Shown here: piece by piece, positions 28,995-37,592 of the stretch
Layout of the letters: each line of letters opens with the position of its first letter
Position numbering within the stretch: the stretch's first letter is position 1
NCBI GenBank assembly: GCA_023422695.1
Contig: JAFAGN010000227.1
Location: forward strand, 1-64,000
DNA: 64,000 bases
Reading direction: 5' to 3'
DNA from: Pseudomonadota bacterium
GTDB taxonomy: Bacteria > Pseudomonadota > Alphaproteobacteria > Sphingomonadales > Sphingomonadaceae
The notes under the pieces: model-generated
Told to the model about the DNA's origin: nothing
Seen by the model: only the letters and a program-made list of their open reading frames with translations
Database searches by the model: none
Made by a program: the position numbers and the translations under genes

Positions 28995-30974
28995 ATGCGT
29001 TTCATCCGCAAGGCGATGATCGGGCTCGCGGCGCTCGCGGCGCTGCCATTGGCGGCGCAGGGGCCGCTGCCCGCACCAACCACCAAGAAGGTCGCAGCTG
29101 CCACAGCGCCTGCTACGTCGGCGCTGAAGACGCCCGCCACGCTCAACGCCGCCGATCTTGAAGCCTGGATGGACGGCTATCTGCCCTATGCGCTCGAACG
29201 CGCGCGGATCCCCGGCGCGGTTGTCGTCGTCGTGCGCGGCGATCAGGTCGTGCTGCAAAAGGGTTATGGCTTTGCCGATGTCGCCAAACGCGCGCCGGTG
29301 CTGCCCGAAACGACGATGTTCCGCCCCGGTTCGGTGTCCAAGCTGCTGACCTGGACTGCGGTGATGCAGCAGGTCGAAGCGGGCAAGATCGACCTCGACA
29401 AGGACGTCAACGCGTACCTGGATTTCAAGATTCCGCCCTACCAGGGCAAGCCGGTGACGATGCGCAACATCATGACGCACACGGCGGGGTTTGAAGAATC
29501 GGTGCGCCACTTGATCAGCAGCGATCCCAAGGCGGTGATGACGCTGAAGGAACAGATGCCGCTGGCGCTGCCCCAGCGGGTCTTCGCGCCCGGTACTACG
29601 CCCGCTTACTCCAACTATGCCACCGCGCTGGCAGGCTATATCGTCGAGCGCGTCAGCGGTGAGCCGTTCGATAATTATATCGAAAATCACATCTTCAAGC
29701 CGCTCGGCATGGCCCATTCGACGTTCCGCCAGCCGCTGCCCGCGCGACTCGCGCCGCATATGGCGAAGGGCTATCCCGACATCACGCAAAAGGCGAAGCC
29801 GTTCGAGATCGTCATTCCGGGTCCCGCGGGCAGCCTGTCGGCGAGCGGCGCCGATATGGCGAAGTTCATGATCGCGCATCTGAACGACGGCGCCGGGCTG
29901 TTGAAGCCCGAGACTGCCAAGCAGATGCACGATTTCAAGGCGGCCGGCGTCGGGCCGCTCAACAGCATGGCGCTCGGTTTCTACGAACAATGGGTCAACG
30001 GTCGGCGTGCAATCGCGCATGGCGGCGACACGGTGTGGTTCCATTCCTATCTGTGGCTGTTTCCCGAAGATGACGTCGGGGTCTATATCTCGATGAACAG
30101 CGCCGGGACGCAGGGCGATGCGGGCGCGGTGCGCAGCGCCTTGTTCCACAAATTCGCCGATCGCTACCTGCCGGGCGAGGACAAGGCAGGGCAGGTCGAT
30201 GCCAAGGCGGCCACCCAACATGCGCAGATGATGGTCGGCAATTATGTCAGCAGCCGCGGATCGTTCACCAACTTCATGAGCCTGCTGGGGCTGCTGGGGC
30301 AGGCCACCATCTCCTTGACCGAAGATGGCAAGATCACCTTCCCCGCGCTCGACGGCCTGGGTGCCGGTGCGCGCGATTGGGTCGAGGTCGAACCGTTCGT
30401 GTGGCGCGACCGCGGCACTGGCGAACGCCTTGCCGCCGAAGTGAAGGACGGCCGCGTCGTGCGCTTCAGCGTCGATGCGGGTTCGCCGTTCATGGTGTTC
30501 GAACCGGCCCCGGCGAGCGTCAATGCCGCGTGGCTCAATCCGGCGCTGATCGCGGCGCTCGGCATCGTGTTGCTGGCCGCGCTGGCATGGCCGGTGCGCG
30601 CGCTGGTGCGGCGAAGCTTCAAGGCCGATTTTGCCCTCGAAGGCAAATCGCGCCGCGCTTATCGCCTGTCGCGCATTTTCGCCTGGCTGGTGCTCGCGGC
30701 GCTGGCGGGTTGGCTTGGGCTGATTGCAGCTTTCTCGGCCGACATCGGCAGCCTGGGCGGCCCGCTCGACTGGCTGATCCATCTGCTGCGCATCCTGACC
30801 CCGGTGGCCGCGTTCGGCCTGCTGGCAACCGCGGGCTGGCACCTGTGGCTGACGATCAAGGACAAGCGCCGCTGGACGATGAAGCTGGGCGCTGTGCTGC
30901 TGGTGCTCGCGTCGCTGGTGCTGGTGTGGGTGACAATCGCCTTCAACCTTTACGGCTTTGGGATGGTGTATTGA
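28995..30974 (+). CDS. Serine hydrolase (beta-lactamase/D-peptidase fold) with C-terminal membrane domain
   Basis: A 659-residue protein. A signal peptide is followed by a serine-hydrolase domain of the beta-lactamase/penicillin-binding class (about residues 55-400): SVSK gives the SxxK nucleophile (about 116), YSN the YxN motif and HGG the third motif. Four membrane helices occupy the last 140 residues or so. Family members act on D-amino acid peptides, esters or beta-lactams. ATG 28995 has GGGGAAA upstream. Its stop overlaps the racemase start by one base, so the pair forms an operon. Peptidase activity on D-containing peptides is inferred from context. Confidence 0.8.
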   Translation: MRFIRKAMIGLAALAALPLAAQGPLPAPTTKKVAAATAPATSALKTPATLNAADLEAWMDGYLPYALERARIPGAVVVVVRGDQVVLQKGYGFADVAKRAPVLPETTMFRPGSVSKLLTWTAVMQQVEAGKIDLDKDVNAYLDFKIPPYQGKPVTMRNIMTHTAGFEESVRHLISSDPKAVMTLKEQMPLALPQRVFAPGTTPAYSNYATALAGYIVERVSGEPFDNYIENHIFKPLGMAHSTFRQPLPARLAPHMAKGYPDITQKAKPFEIVIPGPAGSLSASGADMAKFMIAHLNDGAGLLKPETAKQMHDFKAAGVGPLNSMALGFYEQWVNGRRAIAHGGDTVWFHSYLWLFPEDDVGVYISMNSAGTQGDAGAVRSALFHKFADRYLPGEDKAGQVDAKAATQHAQMMVGNYVSSRGSFTNFMSLLGLLGQATISLTEDGKITFPALDGLGAGARDWVEVEPFVWRDRGTGERLAAEVKDGRVVRFSVDAGSPFMVFEPAPASVNAAWLNPALIAALGIVLLAALAWPVRALVRRSFKADFALEGKSRRAYRLSRIFAWLVLAALAGWLGLIAAFSADIGSLGGPLDWLIHLLRILTPVAAFGLLATAGWHLWLTIKDKRRWTMKLGAVLLVLASLVLVWVTIAFNLYGFGMVY

Positions 30975-31978
30975 TGGCGACGCAAATGACGCAGGAACTG
31001 ACGCTCGACCTTCGGGTCGAGCGGTTTCCCTACCACCAGCCGTTCCGCATTTCGGGGCATGTCTTTACCGAAACGGCGCTGCTGGTCGCCGAACTGTCCG
31101 ACGGTACGCACGTGGGTCGCGGCGAGGGGGCGGGGGTCTATTATCTGGGCGACGACATCGACCATATGCTTAGCCAGGCGACGCGGGCGCGCGAGGCAAT
31201 CGAACGCGGCGCGACGCGGGCGGATTTGCAGCAACTGCTGCCGCCGGGCGGCGCGCGCAATGCGCTCGACTGCGCCTATTGGGATTTGGAAGCGAAGCAG
31301 GCGGGGCGACCGGTGTGGGAGCTGGCGGGACTGAAACCACCGCGCGCGCTGCCGTCGACCTTGACGCTCGGCGCCGACAGCGCGGGCAATATGGCGAAAG
31401 CGGCGCTGGCGATCGATCCCGACGCGCCGATCAAGGTCAAGCTGACCGGCGATCTGGCCGATGACATTGCGCGCGTCGTCGCGATCCGCACCGCGCGGCC
31501 GCATGCGTGGATTGGGGTCGATGCCAATCAGGGCTATGATATTCGCACGCTGGCCGAGCTGCTGCCAGTGCTGGTGCAGACGCGCGTCGCGCAGCTCGAA
31601 CAGCCGCTCAAACGTGGGCGCGAGGCCGATCTGGATGGGCTGAAGCGACCTTTACCCTTTGTAGCCGATGAAAGCGCGGTGACGCTTGCTGATACAGCGT
31701 CGCTGGTCGGCCGGTTCGATGTCGTCAACATCAAGCTCGATAAATGCGGTGGGTTGACCGAGGGGCTGGCGATCGCGCGGCAGGCTCGGCTGCTGGGGCT
31801 CGATGTGATGGTCGGCAATATGATGGGGACCAGCCTGTCGATGGCACCGTCGTTCGTGCTGGGCCAGCTGTGCGATATCGTCGATCTCGATGGCCCGACC
31901 TTCCTCGCGCGCGATCGGGTGCCGGGGGTCGAGTATCGCGATGGGATGATTCACTGCCCGGCAGAAATTTGGGGATGA
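30974..31978 (+). CDS. dgcA: Enolase-superfamily racemase (dipeptide epimerase / N-acetyl-D-Glu racemase DgcA)
   Basis: A 334-residue enolase-superfamily enzyme. The catalytic lysine pair lies in IKVKL, metal ligands in VDANQ, LEQPL and ADES, and the second catalytic lysine in NIKLDKCGG. This set fits dipeptide epimerases, which invert Ala-Glu dipeptides. Because a DUF1611/DgcN gene lies 3.4 kb downstream in the same locus, a role as N-acetyl-D-glutamate racemase, as in the DgcN-DgcA pathway known from marine Proteobacteria, is the more specific guess. Start ATG 30974 overlaps the upstream stop. Confidence 0.75.
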   Translation: MATQMTQELTLDLRVERFPYHQPFRISGHVFTETALLVAELSDGTHVGRGEGAGVYYLGDDIDHMLSQATRAREAIERGATRADLQQLLPPGGARNALDCAYWDLEAKQAGRPVWELAGLKPPRALPSTLTLGADSAGNMAKAALAIDPDAPIKVKLTGDLADDIARVVAIRTARPHAWIGVDANQGYDIRTLAELLPVLVQTRVAQLEQPLKRGREADLDGLKRPLPFVADESAVTLADTASLVGRFDVVNIKLDKCGGLTEGLAIARQARLLGLDVMVGNMMGTSLSMAPSFVLGQLCDIVDLDGPTFLARDRVPGVEYRDGMIHCPAEIWG

Positions 31979-31990
31979 TGATCGCTCTAT

Positions 31991-32031
31991 GTCCTAAATG
32001 GGTTGACAATTCTCTGATTAGGACAATAGTC
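31991..32031 (+). promoter_or_regulatory. Promoter/operator of the D-amino acid locus, box 2
   Basis: TTGACA at 32003-32008, a 17-base spacer and ATAGTC. The 21-base start repeats box 1 at 28873 with three differences. Here the inverted repeat GTCCTAA (31991-31997) / TTAGGAC (32018-32024) brackets the -35 element, which a repressor could use. It lies directly before the M19 dipeptidase gene. Confidence 0.6.
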
Positions 32032-32064
32032 TTTAAATTGTAAATTTCGAGAGTGGAGGGTGGA

Positions 32065-33207
32065 ATGAGTCGATCATTCCCGCTGACGCGCCGCGCCATG
32101 ATGGCGGGCGCGGTGGGGGCTGCTGTGTCTGCGCCGATGGTCAACCGCGGGGCGTTCGCCTTTGCGGCGGCGCCGGGGCGCAGCTACTCGCGCCGCGCGG
32201 TCGATCTGGTCGCGTCGTCGCTCGTCATCGACATGCTCGCTCCGCTCAAGATCACGCTGTCGGCGGACTATGTCGCGCACCGGCTGACCGACGCCGAAGC
32301 CGCCGAGTTCCGCGCCAGCGGCATTACCGGCTTTCACAACGCCTATGGGCTGGGCGGCCCCGATGCGAAGCAACAGGCGCTGACCTTCCTTGCGGGGTGG
32401 CAGGGCTTTGCCGGGCGCAACAGTCATGTCCTCACCCTTGTCGATAATGCGGCCGATCTGGATCGTGCCAAGGCCGACCGGAAATGCGCGGTCATCATGG
32501 GCATCCAGAATGCCGAGCATTTCGAGAGCGTCGACGATGTTGCTCTGTTCCGCCGCCTGGGCCTGCGCTGCGCACAGCTGACCTATAACAGCCAAAACCG
32601 CATCGGGTCGGGCAGCACAGAACGGGTCGACGGCGGCATCAGCGATTATGGTGCCGCGATCATCGCCGAAATGGAAAAGCAGCGGATGCTGGTCGACGTG
32701 TCGCATTGCGGCGACAAGACGACGCTCGATGCGATCGCGATTGCCAACGGGCCGATCGCGATCACGCACAGCAATGCCCGCGCGCTGGTCGACCATCCGC
32801 GGGTCAAGACCGACGAAGCGATCCGTGCGCTCGCGGCGAAGGGCGGGGTGATGGGGATCACCGGGGTGCGGATGTTCGTGCGCACCACCGACCCGACCAA
32901 CGTCGGGCATATGGCCGACCATATCGACCATGTCGCGAAGCTGGTCGGGATCGATCATGTCGGCATCGGATCGGACGCCGATTTGCACGGCTATGACGAC
33001 ATGAAGCCGGACGAATATGCGCTGCTGAAAGGCAGCTACAAGGGCAGCTACGCCTTTCGCGACAAGATCGACATCGACGGTTTCGACCATCCGCTCAAGA
33101 CCTTCGACCTCACCGAAGAACTCATTCGCCGCAATTATTCGAACGATAACATCCGGGCCGTGCTGGGTGGCAATTTCCGCCGCCTGCTCGCCCAAGTCTG
33201 GGGGTAA
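32065..33207 (+). CDS. Tat-type exported M19 dipeptidase homologue with altered metal site
   Basis: A 380-residue renal-dipeptidase (M19) family protein. The N-terminus has a twin-arginine-like signal (LTRRAMMAGA and a hydrophobic stretch). The later M19 landmarks are present: VDVSHCG and ITHSN carry the two zinc histidines and HVGIGSDAD the late aspartate. But the early HxD pair is absent (the position reads VIDMLAP), and the bridging glutamate region reads GIQNAEH instead of GxEG. It may use one metal or have changed function. ATG 32065 has GGAGGG upstream; a GTG four codons earlier is possible. First gene of the second rightward unit. Confidence 0.75.
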   Translation: MSRSFPLTRRAMMAGAVGAAVSAPMVNRGAFAFAAAPGRSYSRRAVDLVASSLVIDMLAPLKITLSADYVAHRLTDAEAAEFRASGITGFHNAYGLGGPDAKQQALTFLAGWQGFAGRNSHVLTLVDNAADLDRAKADRKCAVIMGIQNAEHFESVDDVALFRRLGLRCAQLTYNSQNRIGSGSTERVDGGISDYGAAIIAEMEKQRMLVDVSHCGDKTTLDAIAIANGPIAITHSNARALVDHPRVKTDEAIRALAAKGGVMGITGVRMFVRTTDPTNVGHMADHIDHVAKLVGIDHVGIGSDADLHGYDDMKPDEYALLKGSYKGSYAFRDKIDIDGFDHPLKTFDLTEELIRRNYSNDNIRAVLGGNFRRLLAQVWG

Positions 33208-33211
33208 GATA

Positions 33212-35398
33212 ATGAAACAGGGATTTTATGTCGCCGCGAGCATGATCGCACTTTTGGCTGCCGCTCCGGCGCAGGCGCAGGAACCGGGCGCCGTTGAAGC
33301 CGCAGGCGAAATCGTCGTCACCGCACAAAAGCGCGTCCAGAATGTGCAGGATGTGCCGATCGCCATCGCCGTCGTGAATGGCGAGGAGTTGCAGGAGCAG
33401 GGATCGGCGTCGCTGGTCGACTATGCGGGTTATGTTCCCGGCATGAATGTCAGCAATGGCGGCACCCCGGGGCAGACGACGATCACGCTGCGCGGGGTAG
33501 CGCCGCTGAACGGCAGCCAGACCGTCGGCATCTATCTGGACGACGCGCCGGTCGGGTCGAGCGCGATCTATAACCGCGCCGGGGCGTTCACGATCGACCT
33601 GATGCCCTATGATCTGGAACGGATCGAGGTGCTGAAGGGGCCGCAGGGGACGCTGTACGGCGCGAGCTCGATCGGCGGGCTGGTGAAATATGTCACCGTC
33701 CAGCCGAACACCAACACGTTCAGCGTCAAGGCGGGGGTCGAGGGCTTTGCGATCAAGGGCGGCGACGGCTTGGGCTGGGGCGCGCAGGTCATGGTCAATG
33801 TGCCGCTGATCCAGGACCGGCTGGCGGTCAGCGGCAGCTTTGCCTGGCGGAGCACCCCGGGCTGGGTCGACACGGTCAACAATGCCGCGCTCAAGGACCA
33901 GAATGATTATGAACAGCGCGGCGGCCGCGCCGCGCTGCTGTGGACCCCGACGCCCGAATTCAGCGTCAAGCTGGCCGGGATCTGGCAGTCGCTCGATTCG
34001 GACGGCAACGCCCTTTATGCTGCCGACCTGACGGGGGTGCGGCTTGGCGACGGGCGCTCGTTCAACAATTTTGTTCCCGAAGCATTTGACGTTGATCTCG
34101 ACTATTATTCGGCGACGCTCGACTATGATTTCGGGGCGGCGACGCTGACGTCGGCAACGACCTACAGCGAAACGCAGAGCCGGCAGTTGCAGGACGCAAG
34201 CTATGCGTTTGGCGTTCTCTTTCCGCTGCTGACCGGCGGCGCCATCCCGCCGGGGGTTACGCCCTTTTCGCTCGATCTGGGCCTCAAGAAGTGGACGCAG
34301 GAATTGCGGCTCGCATCGCCGAGCGGCGGGCGGTTCGAATGGCTGATCGGCGGCTTCTTTACCGACGAGACGACGAGCAATGCGCAGCTTGTCCGGTCGT
34401 TCGACATGGCGGGCAACCCGATCGCGGGGCTCGATCCGCTGGCGATCGTCGGCCTGCCTGCGACGTACAAGGAGTATGCGATCTTCGGCAACGGCACGTT
34501 CAAGTTCAGCGATCAGTTCGAAATCACCGGCGGCCTGCGCTGGGCGCGCAACAAACAGACCTTCCGCCAGATCAGCTCGGGCGCAATCGTGCCGCAGGCC
34601 GATGATCCGGGCAAATCGTCGGAAGATGTGTTCACCTATTCGATCAGCCCGCAGTTCCATATCAACGAAGACGCAATGCTCTATGCTCGGCTGGCCACGG
34701 GTTACCGCCCGGGCGGGCCGAATGTCATCGTCCCCAACGTCCCGCCGACGGTCGACGCGGACCGCATGAAAAACTATGAAGTCGGGCTGAAGGCCGATTT
34801 CGCCGACCGGATGGTATCGGTCGATGTCGCGCTGTTCTGGATGGACTGGACCGACATTCAGGTCACGCGCGCCTTTGGCGGCGTGTCGGGCGGCGCCAAT
34901 GGCGGCAAGGCGACGAGCAAGGGCATTGAGGGCAGTTTCGCGCTGCGCCCGGCGCCCGGACTGACGATCAGCGCGACGGGCAGCTACACCGACGCGAAGC
35001 TCAGCGAAGACGTCCCCGAAATCAGCGGCTTTGATGGCGATCGTTTGCCCGCGGTGCCGAAATTCAGCGGCGCACTGCGCGCCGATTATGAATTCGAACT
35101 GGGCGGCGGCAACAAGGGCAGTTTTGGCGCCGGCATCCGCCACGCCAGCAATCGCCTGTCGCTGGTCGAAAGCGATCCGCTGGTCGCCACGGCCAAAGCG
35201 TACACGTCGGTTGACCTCAATGCCTCGATCACCGTGGGTGAACATTGGACGGTGCGCGCCTATGCCCGCAACCTGCTCGACAATCAGGGGGAAATGTCGC
35301 GGTCGACCTTTGCGAACGGTCTCAACCAGCCTAGCTTCCTGGGTATCTCGCCGTTGCAGCCGCGCACCGTTGGGGTCGCGGTCGACATGGCGTTTTGA
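33212..35398 (+). CDS. TonB-dependent receptor
   Basis: A 728-residue outer-membrane receptor with a signal peptide (cleavage after AQAQ), TonB-box region EIVVTAQKR, plug domain (VPIAIAVVNGEEL, RGVAPLNGSQ, LKGPQGTLYGASSIGG) and a barrel ending GVAVDMAF. It starts four bases after the dipeptidase stop and is followed closely by dgcN, so its ligand is presumably the peptide or D-amino acid compound the locus consumes. By motif it resembles receptors often labelled for iron siderophores, but context argues for a peptide-type nutrient. Confidence 0.92.
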   Translation: MKQGFYVAASMIALLAAAPAQAQEPGAVEAAGEIVVTAQKRVQNVQDVPIAIAVVNGEELQEQGSASLVDYAGYVPGMNVSNGGTPGQTTITLRGVAPLNGSQTVGIYLDDAPVGSSAIYNRAGAFTIDLMPYDLERIEVLKGPQGTLYGASSIGGLVKYVTVQPNTNTFSVKAGVEGFAIKGGDGLGWGAQVMVNVPLIQDRLAVSGSFAWRSTPGWVDTVNNAALKDQNDYEQRGGRAALLWTPTPEFSVKLAGIWQSLDSDGNALYAADLTGVRLGDGRSFNNFVPEAFDVDLDYYSATLDYDFGAATLTSATTYSETQSRQLQDASYAFGVLFPLLTGGAIPPGVTPFSLDLGLKKWTQELRLASPSGGRFEWLIGGFFTDETTSNAQLVRSFDMAGNPIAGLDPLAIVGLPATYKEYAIFGNGTFKFSDQFEITGGLRWARNKQTFRQISSGAIVPQADDPGKSSEDVFTYSISPQFHINEDAMLYARLATGYRPGGPNVIVPNVPPTVDADRMKNYEVGLKADFADRMVSVDVALFWMDWTDIQVTRAFGGVSGGANGGKATSKGIEGSFALRPAPGLTISATGSYTDAKLSEDVPEISGFDGDRLPAVPKFSGALRADYEFELGGGNKGSFGAGIRHASNRLSLVESDPLVATAKAYTSVDLNASITVGEHWTVRAYARNLLDNQGEMSRSTFANGLNQPSFLGISPLQPRTVGVAVDMAF

Positions 35399-35418
35399 GC
35401 GGACTGGAGTTGGAAACG

Positions 35419-36459
35419 ATGAACGCGCCCACCGGCAGGCTGGAAAGCAGCCTGACCCTGCCGCAGCCCTATCTGCTGTTCCTCGGCGACACGACCGAGG
35501 CGGGCTATGCCAAGACCGCCTTTGGTCTGGCCGACTGGGCGGCCGATCGCTGCGTCGGTGAACTGGCGATTGGCGGCTGCACCGTCACCACCGGCCTGCC
35601 GCCGATGTCGCCCGCCGAAGCGCGGGCGGCGGGGGCGCGGTCGCTGGTGATCGGAGTCGCCAACCAGGGCGGGGTGATCGGCGACAGCTGGATCGCCGCG
35701 CTGGTCGAGGCGATGGAGGCGGGACTCGACATAGTCAGCGGGCTGCACGTCCGGCTGGCGAGCCTGCCCGCGCTGGCCGAGGCGGCGAAACGCACCGGTC
35801 AGCGGCTGATCGATGTGCGCACGCCGCCGCCGTCGATCCCGATCGGTACGGGGCGCAAGCGCAGCGGCAAGCGGTTGCTGACCGTCGGGACGGACTGTGC
35901 GCTCGGCAAGAAATATACCGCGCTGGCGCTACACCGCGCCTTTGTCGAGCGCGGCATCGATGCCGATTTCCGCGCGACCGGGCAGACGGGGATCATGATC
36001 GCCGGGGGCGGGATGCCGATGGACGCGGTGGTGTCCGATTTCGAGGCGGGGGCGGCGGAGATTTTGAGCCCCGATGCACCTGCGGACCATTGGGATTTGA
36101 TTGAGGGGCAGGGCTCGATCTTCAATCCTGCTTATGCTGCGGTTTCGCTGGGCCTGCTCCACGGTAGCCAGCCCGACGTGTTCGTCGTCTGCCACGATCC
36201 GACGCGCAAGGTGATCTTGGGGATGGAGAGCTTTGCCCTGCCGACGATCGAAGAGGTCATCGACCTGACGATCCGGCTCGGCAGCCGCACCAATCCCGCG
36301 ATCCGCTGCGGCGGGGTCAGCCTGAATACATCGAGCTATGACGCCGACGCGGCCGAAGCGCTGATGGCTGTGGAGCGCCAGCGGCTGGGCCTGCCGGTGA
36401 CTGACCCGATCCGCGGCGGTGCATCGTTCGACGCACTCGTCGAAAATATTCTCGCGTGA
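35419..36459 (+). CDS. dgcN: DUF1611 protein, D-glutamate N-acetyltransferase DgcN-like
   Basis: A 346-residue DUF1611 protein. The N-terminal part is Rossmann-like; the C-terminal part has a P-loop, GTDCALGKKYTAL (about residue 155), followed by RATGQTGIMIAG, EGQGSIFNPAYAAVSLGLLHG and VVCHDP, all typical. In the D-glutamate pathway of marine Proteobacteria the matching protein N-acetylates D-Glu before racemisation by DgcA. ATG 35419 with GGAAACG upstream is preferred to TTG 35395. It is 20 bases after the receptor and overlaps the transporter by four bases (GTGA). Exact substrate is inferred. Confidence 0.8.
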   Translation: MNAPTGRLESSLTLPQPYLLFLGDTTEAGYAKTAFGLADWAADRCVGELAIGGCTVTTGLPPMSPAEARAAGARSLVIGVANQGGVIGDSWIAALVEAMEAGLDIVSGLHVRLASLPALAEAAKRTGQRLIDVRTPPPSIPIGTGRKRSGKRLLTVGTDCALGKKYTALALHRAFVERGIDADFRATGQTGIMIAGGGMPMDAVVSDFEAGAAEILSPDAPADHWDLIEGQGSIFNPAYAAVSLGLLHGSQPDVFVVCHDPTRKVILGMESFALPTIEEVIDLTIRLGSRTNPAIRCGGVSLNTSSYDADAAEALMAVERQRLGLPVTDPIRGGASFDALVENILA

Positions 36460-37592
36460 GTGTGGGCGAGGCGGGCGGCAGGGCAAGCTGGTTCCAGCGC
36501 TTCCTGTTGCCCGGACTGGCGCTGAAAGCGGTGATTATCGGCGGCGGCTATGCCACCGGGCGCGAACTCGCCGAATATTTCGTGCCGTCGGGGCCGTGGG
36601 GCGGGCTCGCCGCGATGCTGCTCGCGACCCTGATCTGGAGCGTGGTTGCCGCGGTCACATTTGCGCTGGCGCGCAAGATGGGTGCCTATGACTATCGCAG
36701 CTTTTTTCAGCGGCTGTTGGGGTCAGGCTGGATCGCGTTCGAGCTGGCCTATCTGATCTTTGTCATCCTGATCCTGGCCGTGTTCGGCGCCGCGGCAGGC
36801 GCGATCGGCGCGGCGACATTTGGTTGGCCCGAACTTGCCGGGTCGATCGTGCTGGCGGTAAGTATCGTCGCTTTCACGGCGTTCGGCACCGACACCGTCG
36901 AGACATTGTTCAAATATGCCTCGATGCTGATCTATGCCGTCTATACGCTGTTCCTGATCTTTGCATTGACGAGCTTTGGTGGGTTGATCGCCGACGGCTT
37001 TGCCAACGCGCCGCCGCCGTCGGGCAATTGGGTCGCGGGTGGGTTGACTTACGCCAGTTACAATATCGTCGGCGCGGTGATCATCCTGCCGGTGCTGCGC
37101 CACCTGACCAGCCAGCGCGACGCGGTGGTCGCGGGCATCATCGCCGGACCGCTGACGATGCTGCCTGCGATCCTGTTCTTTGTCGCAATGATGGCCTTTT
37201 ATCCCGCGATCGGCGCGGAGACCTTGCCGTCCGATTTCCTGCTGCGCCAGATGGCGGTGCCGGGGTTCCATATCCTGTTCCAGCTGATGATCTTTGCCGC
37301 GCTGCTCGAAAGCGGCGTCGGCGCAATCCATGCGATCAACGAACGGGTGTCGGGGGTCGTCGAGGCGGGGGGGCGGCCGCCGCTGGGCACCGGCGCGCGC
37401 GCTGCGATCGGCAGCGTGATTTTGGTCGGTTGCATGTTCGTCGCCGCGCGCATCGGCCTCGTCGACCTGATCGCAAGCGGGTACCGTTTCCTAGCCTGGC
37501 TGTTCCTGATCGTGTTCGTCGCGCCGTTGCTCACCATCGGCATCTGGCGCCTGCTGCGCCCCGCTCCCGTTCCAATGGAGACCGTCCCATGA
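36456..37592 (+). CDS. YkvI-like membrane transporter
   Basis: A 378-residue protein with about ten hydrophobic helices spread over its length. The start (GLALKAVIIGGGYATGRELAEYF) resembles the broken first helix of YkvI-type and APC/LeuT-fold amino acid transporters. It begins at GTG 36456 within the dgcN stop and ends overlapping the next serine hydrolase start (ATGA). In this locus it is the likely inner-membrane importer of the amino acid or dipeptide released in the periplasm. The substrate is not known. Confidence 0.75.
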   Translation: MSVGEAGGRASWFQRFLLPGLALKAVIIGGGYATGRELAEYFVPSGPWGGLAAMLLATLIWSVVAAVTFALARKMGAYDYRSFFQRLLGSGWIAFELAYLIFVILILAVFGAAAGAIGAATFGWPELAGSIVLAVSIVAFTAFGTDTVETLFKYASMLIYAVYTLFLIFALTSFGGLIADGFANAPPPSGNWVAGGLTYASYNIVGAVIILPVLRHLTSQRDAVVAGIIAGPLTMLPAILFFVAMMAFYPAIGAETLPSDFLLRQMAVPGFHILFQLMIFAALLESGVGAIHAINERVSGVVEAGGRPPLGTGARAAIGSVILVGCMFVAARIGLVDLIASGYRFLAWLFLIVFVAPLLTIGIWRLLRPAPVPMETVP

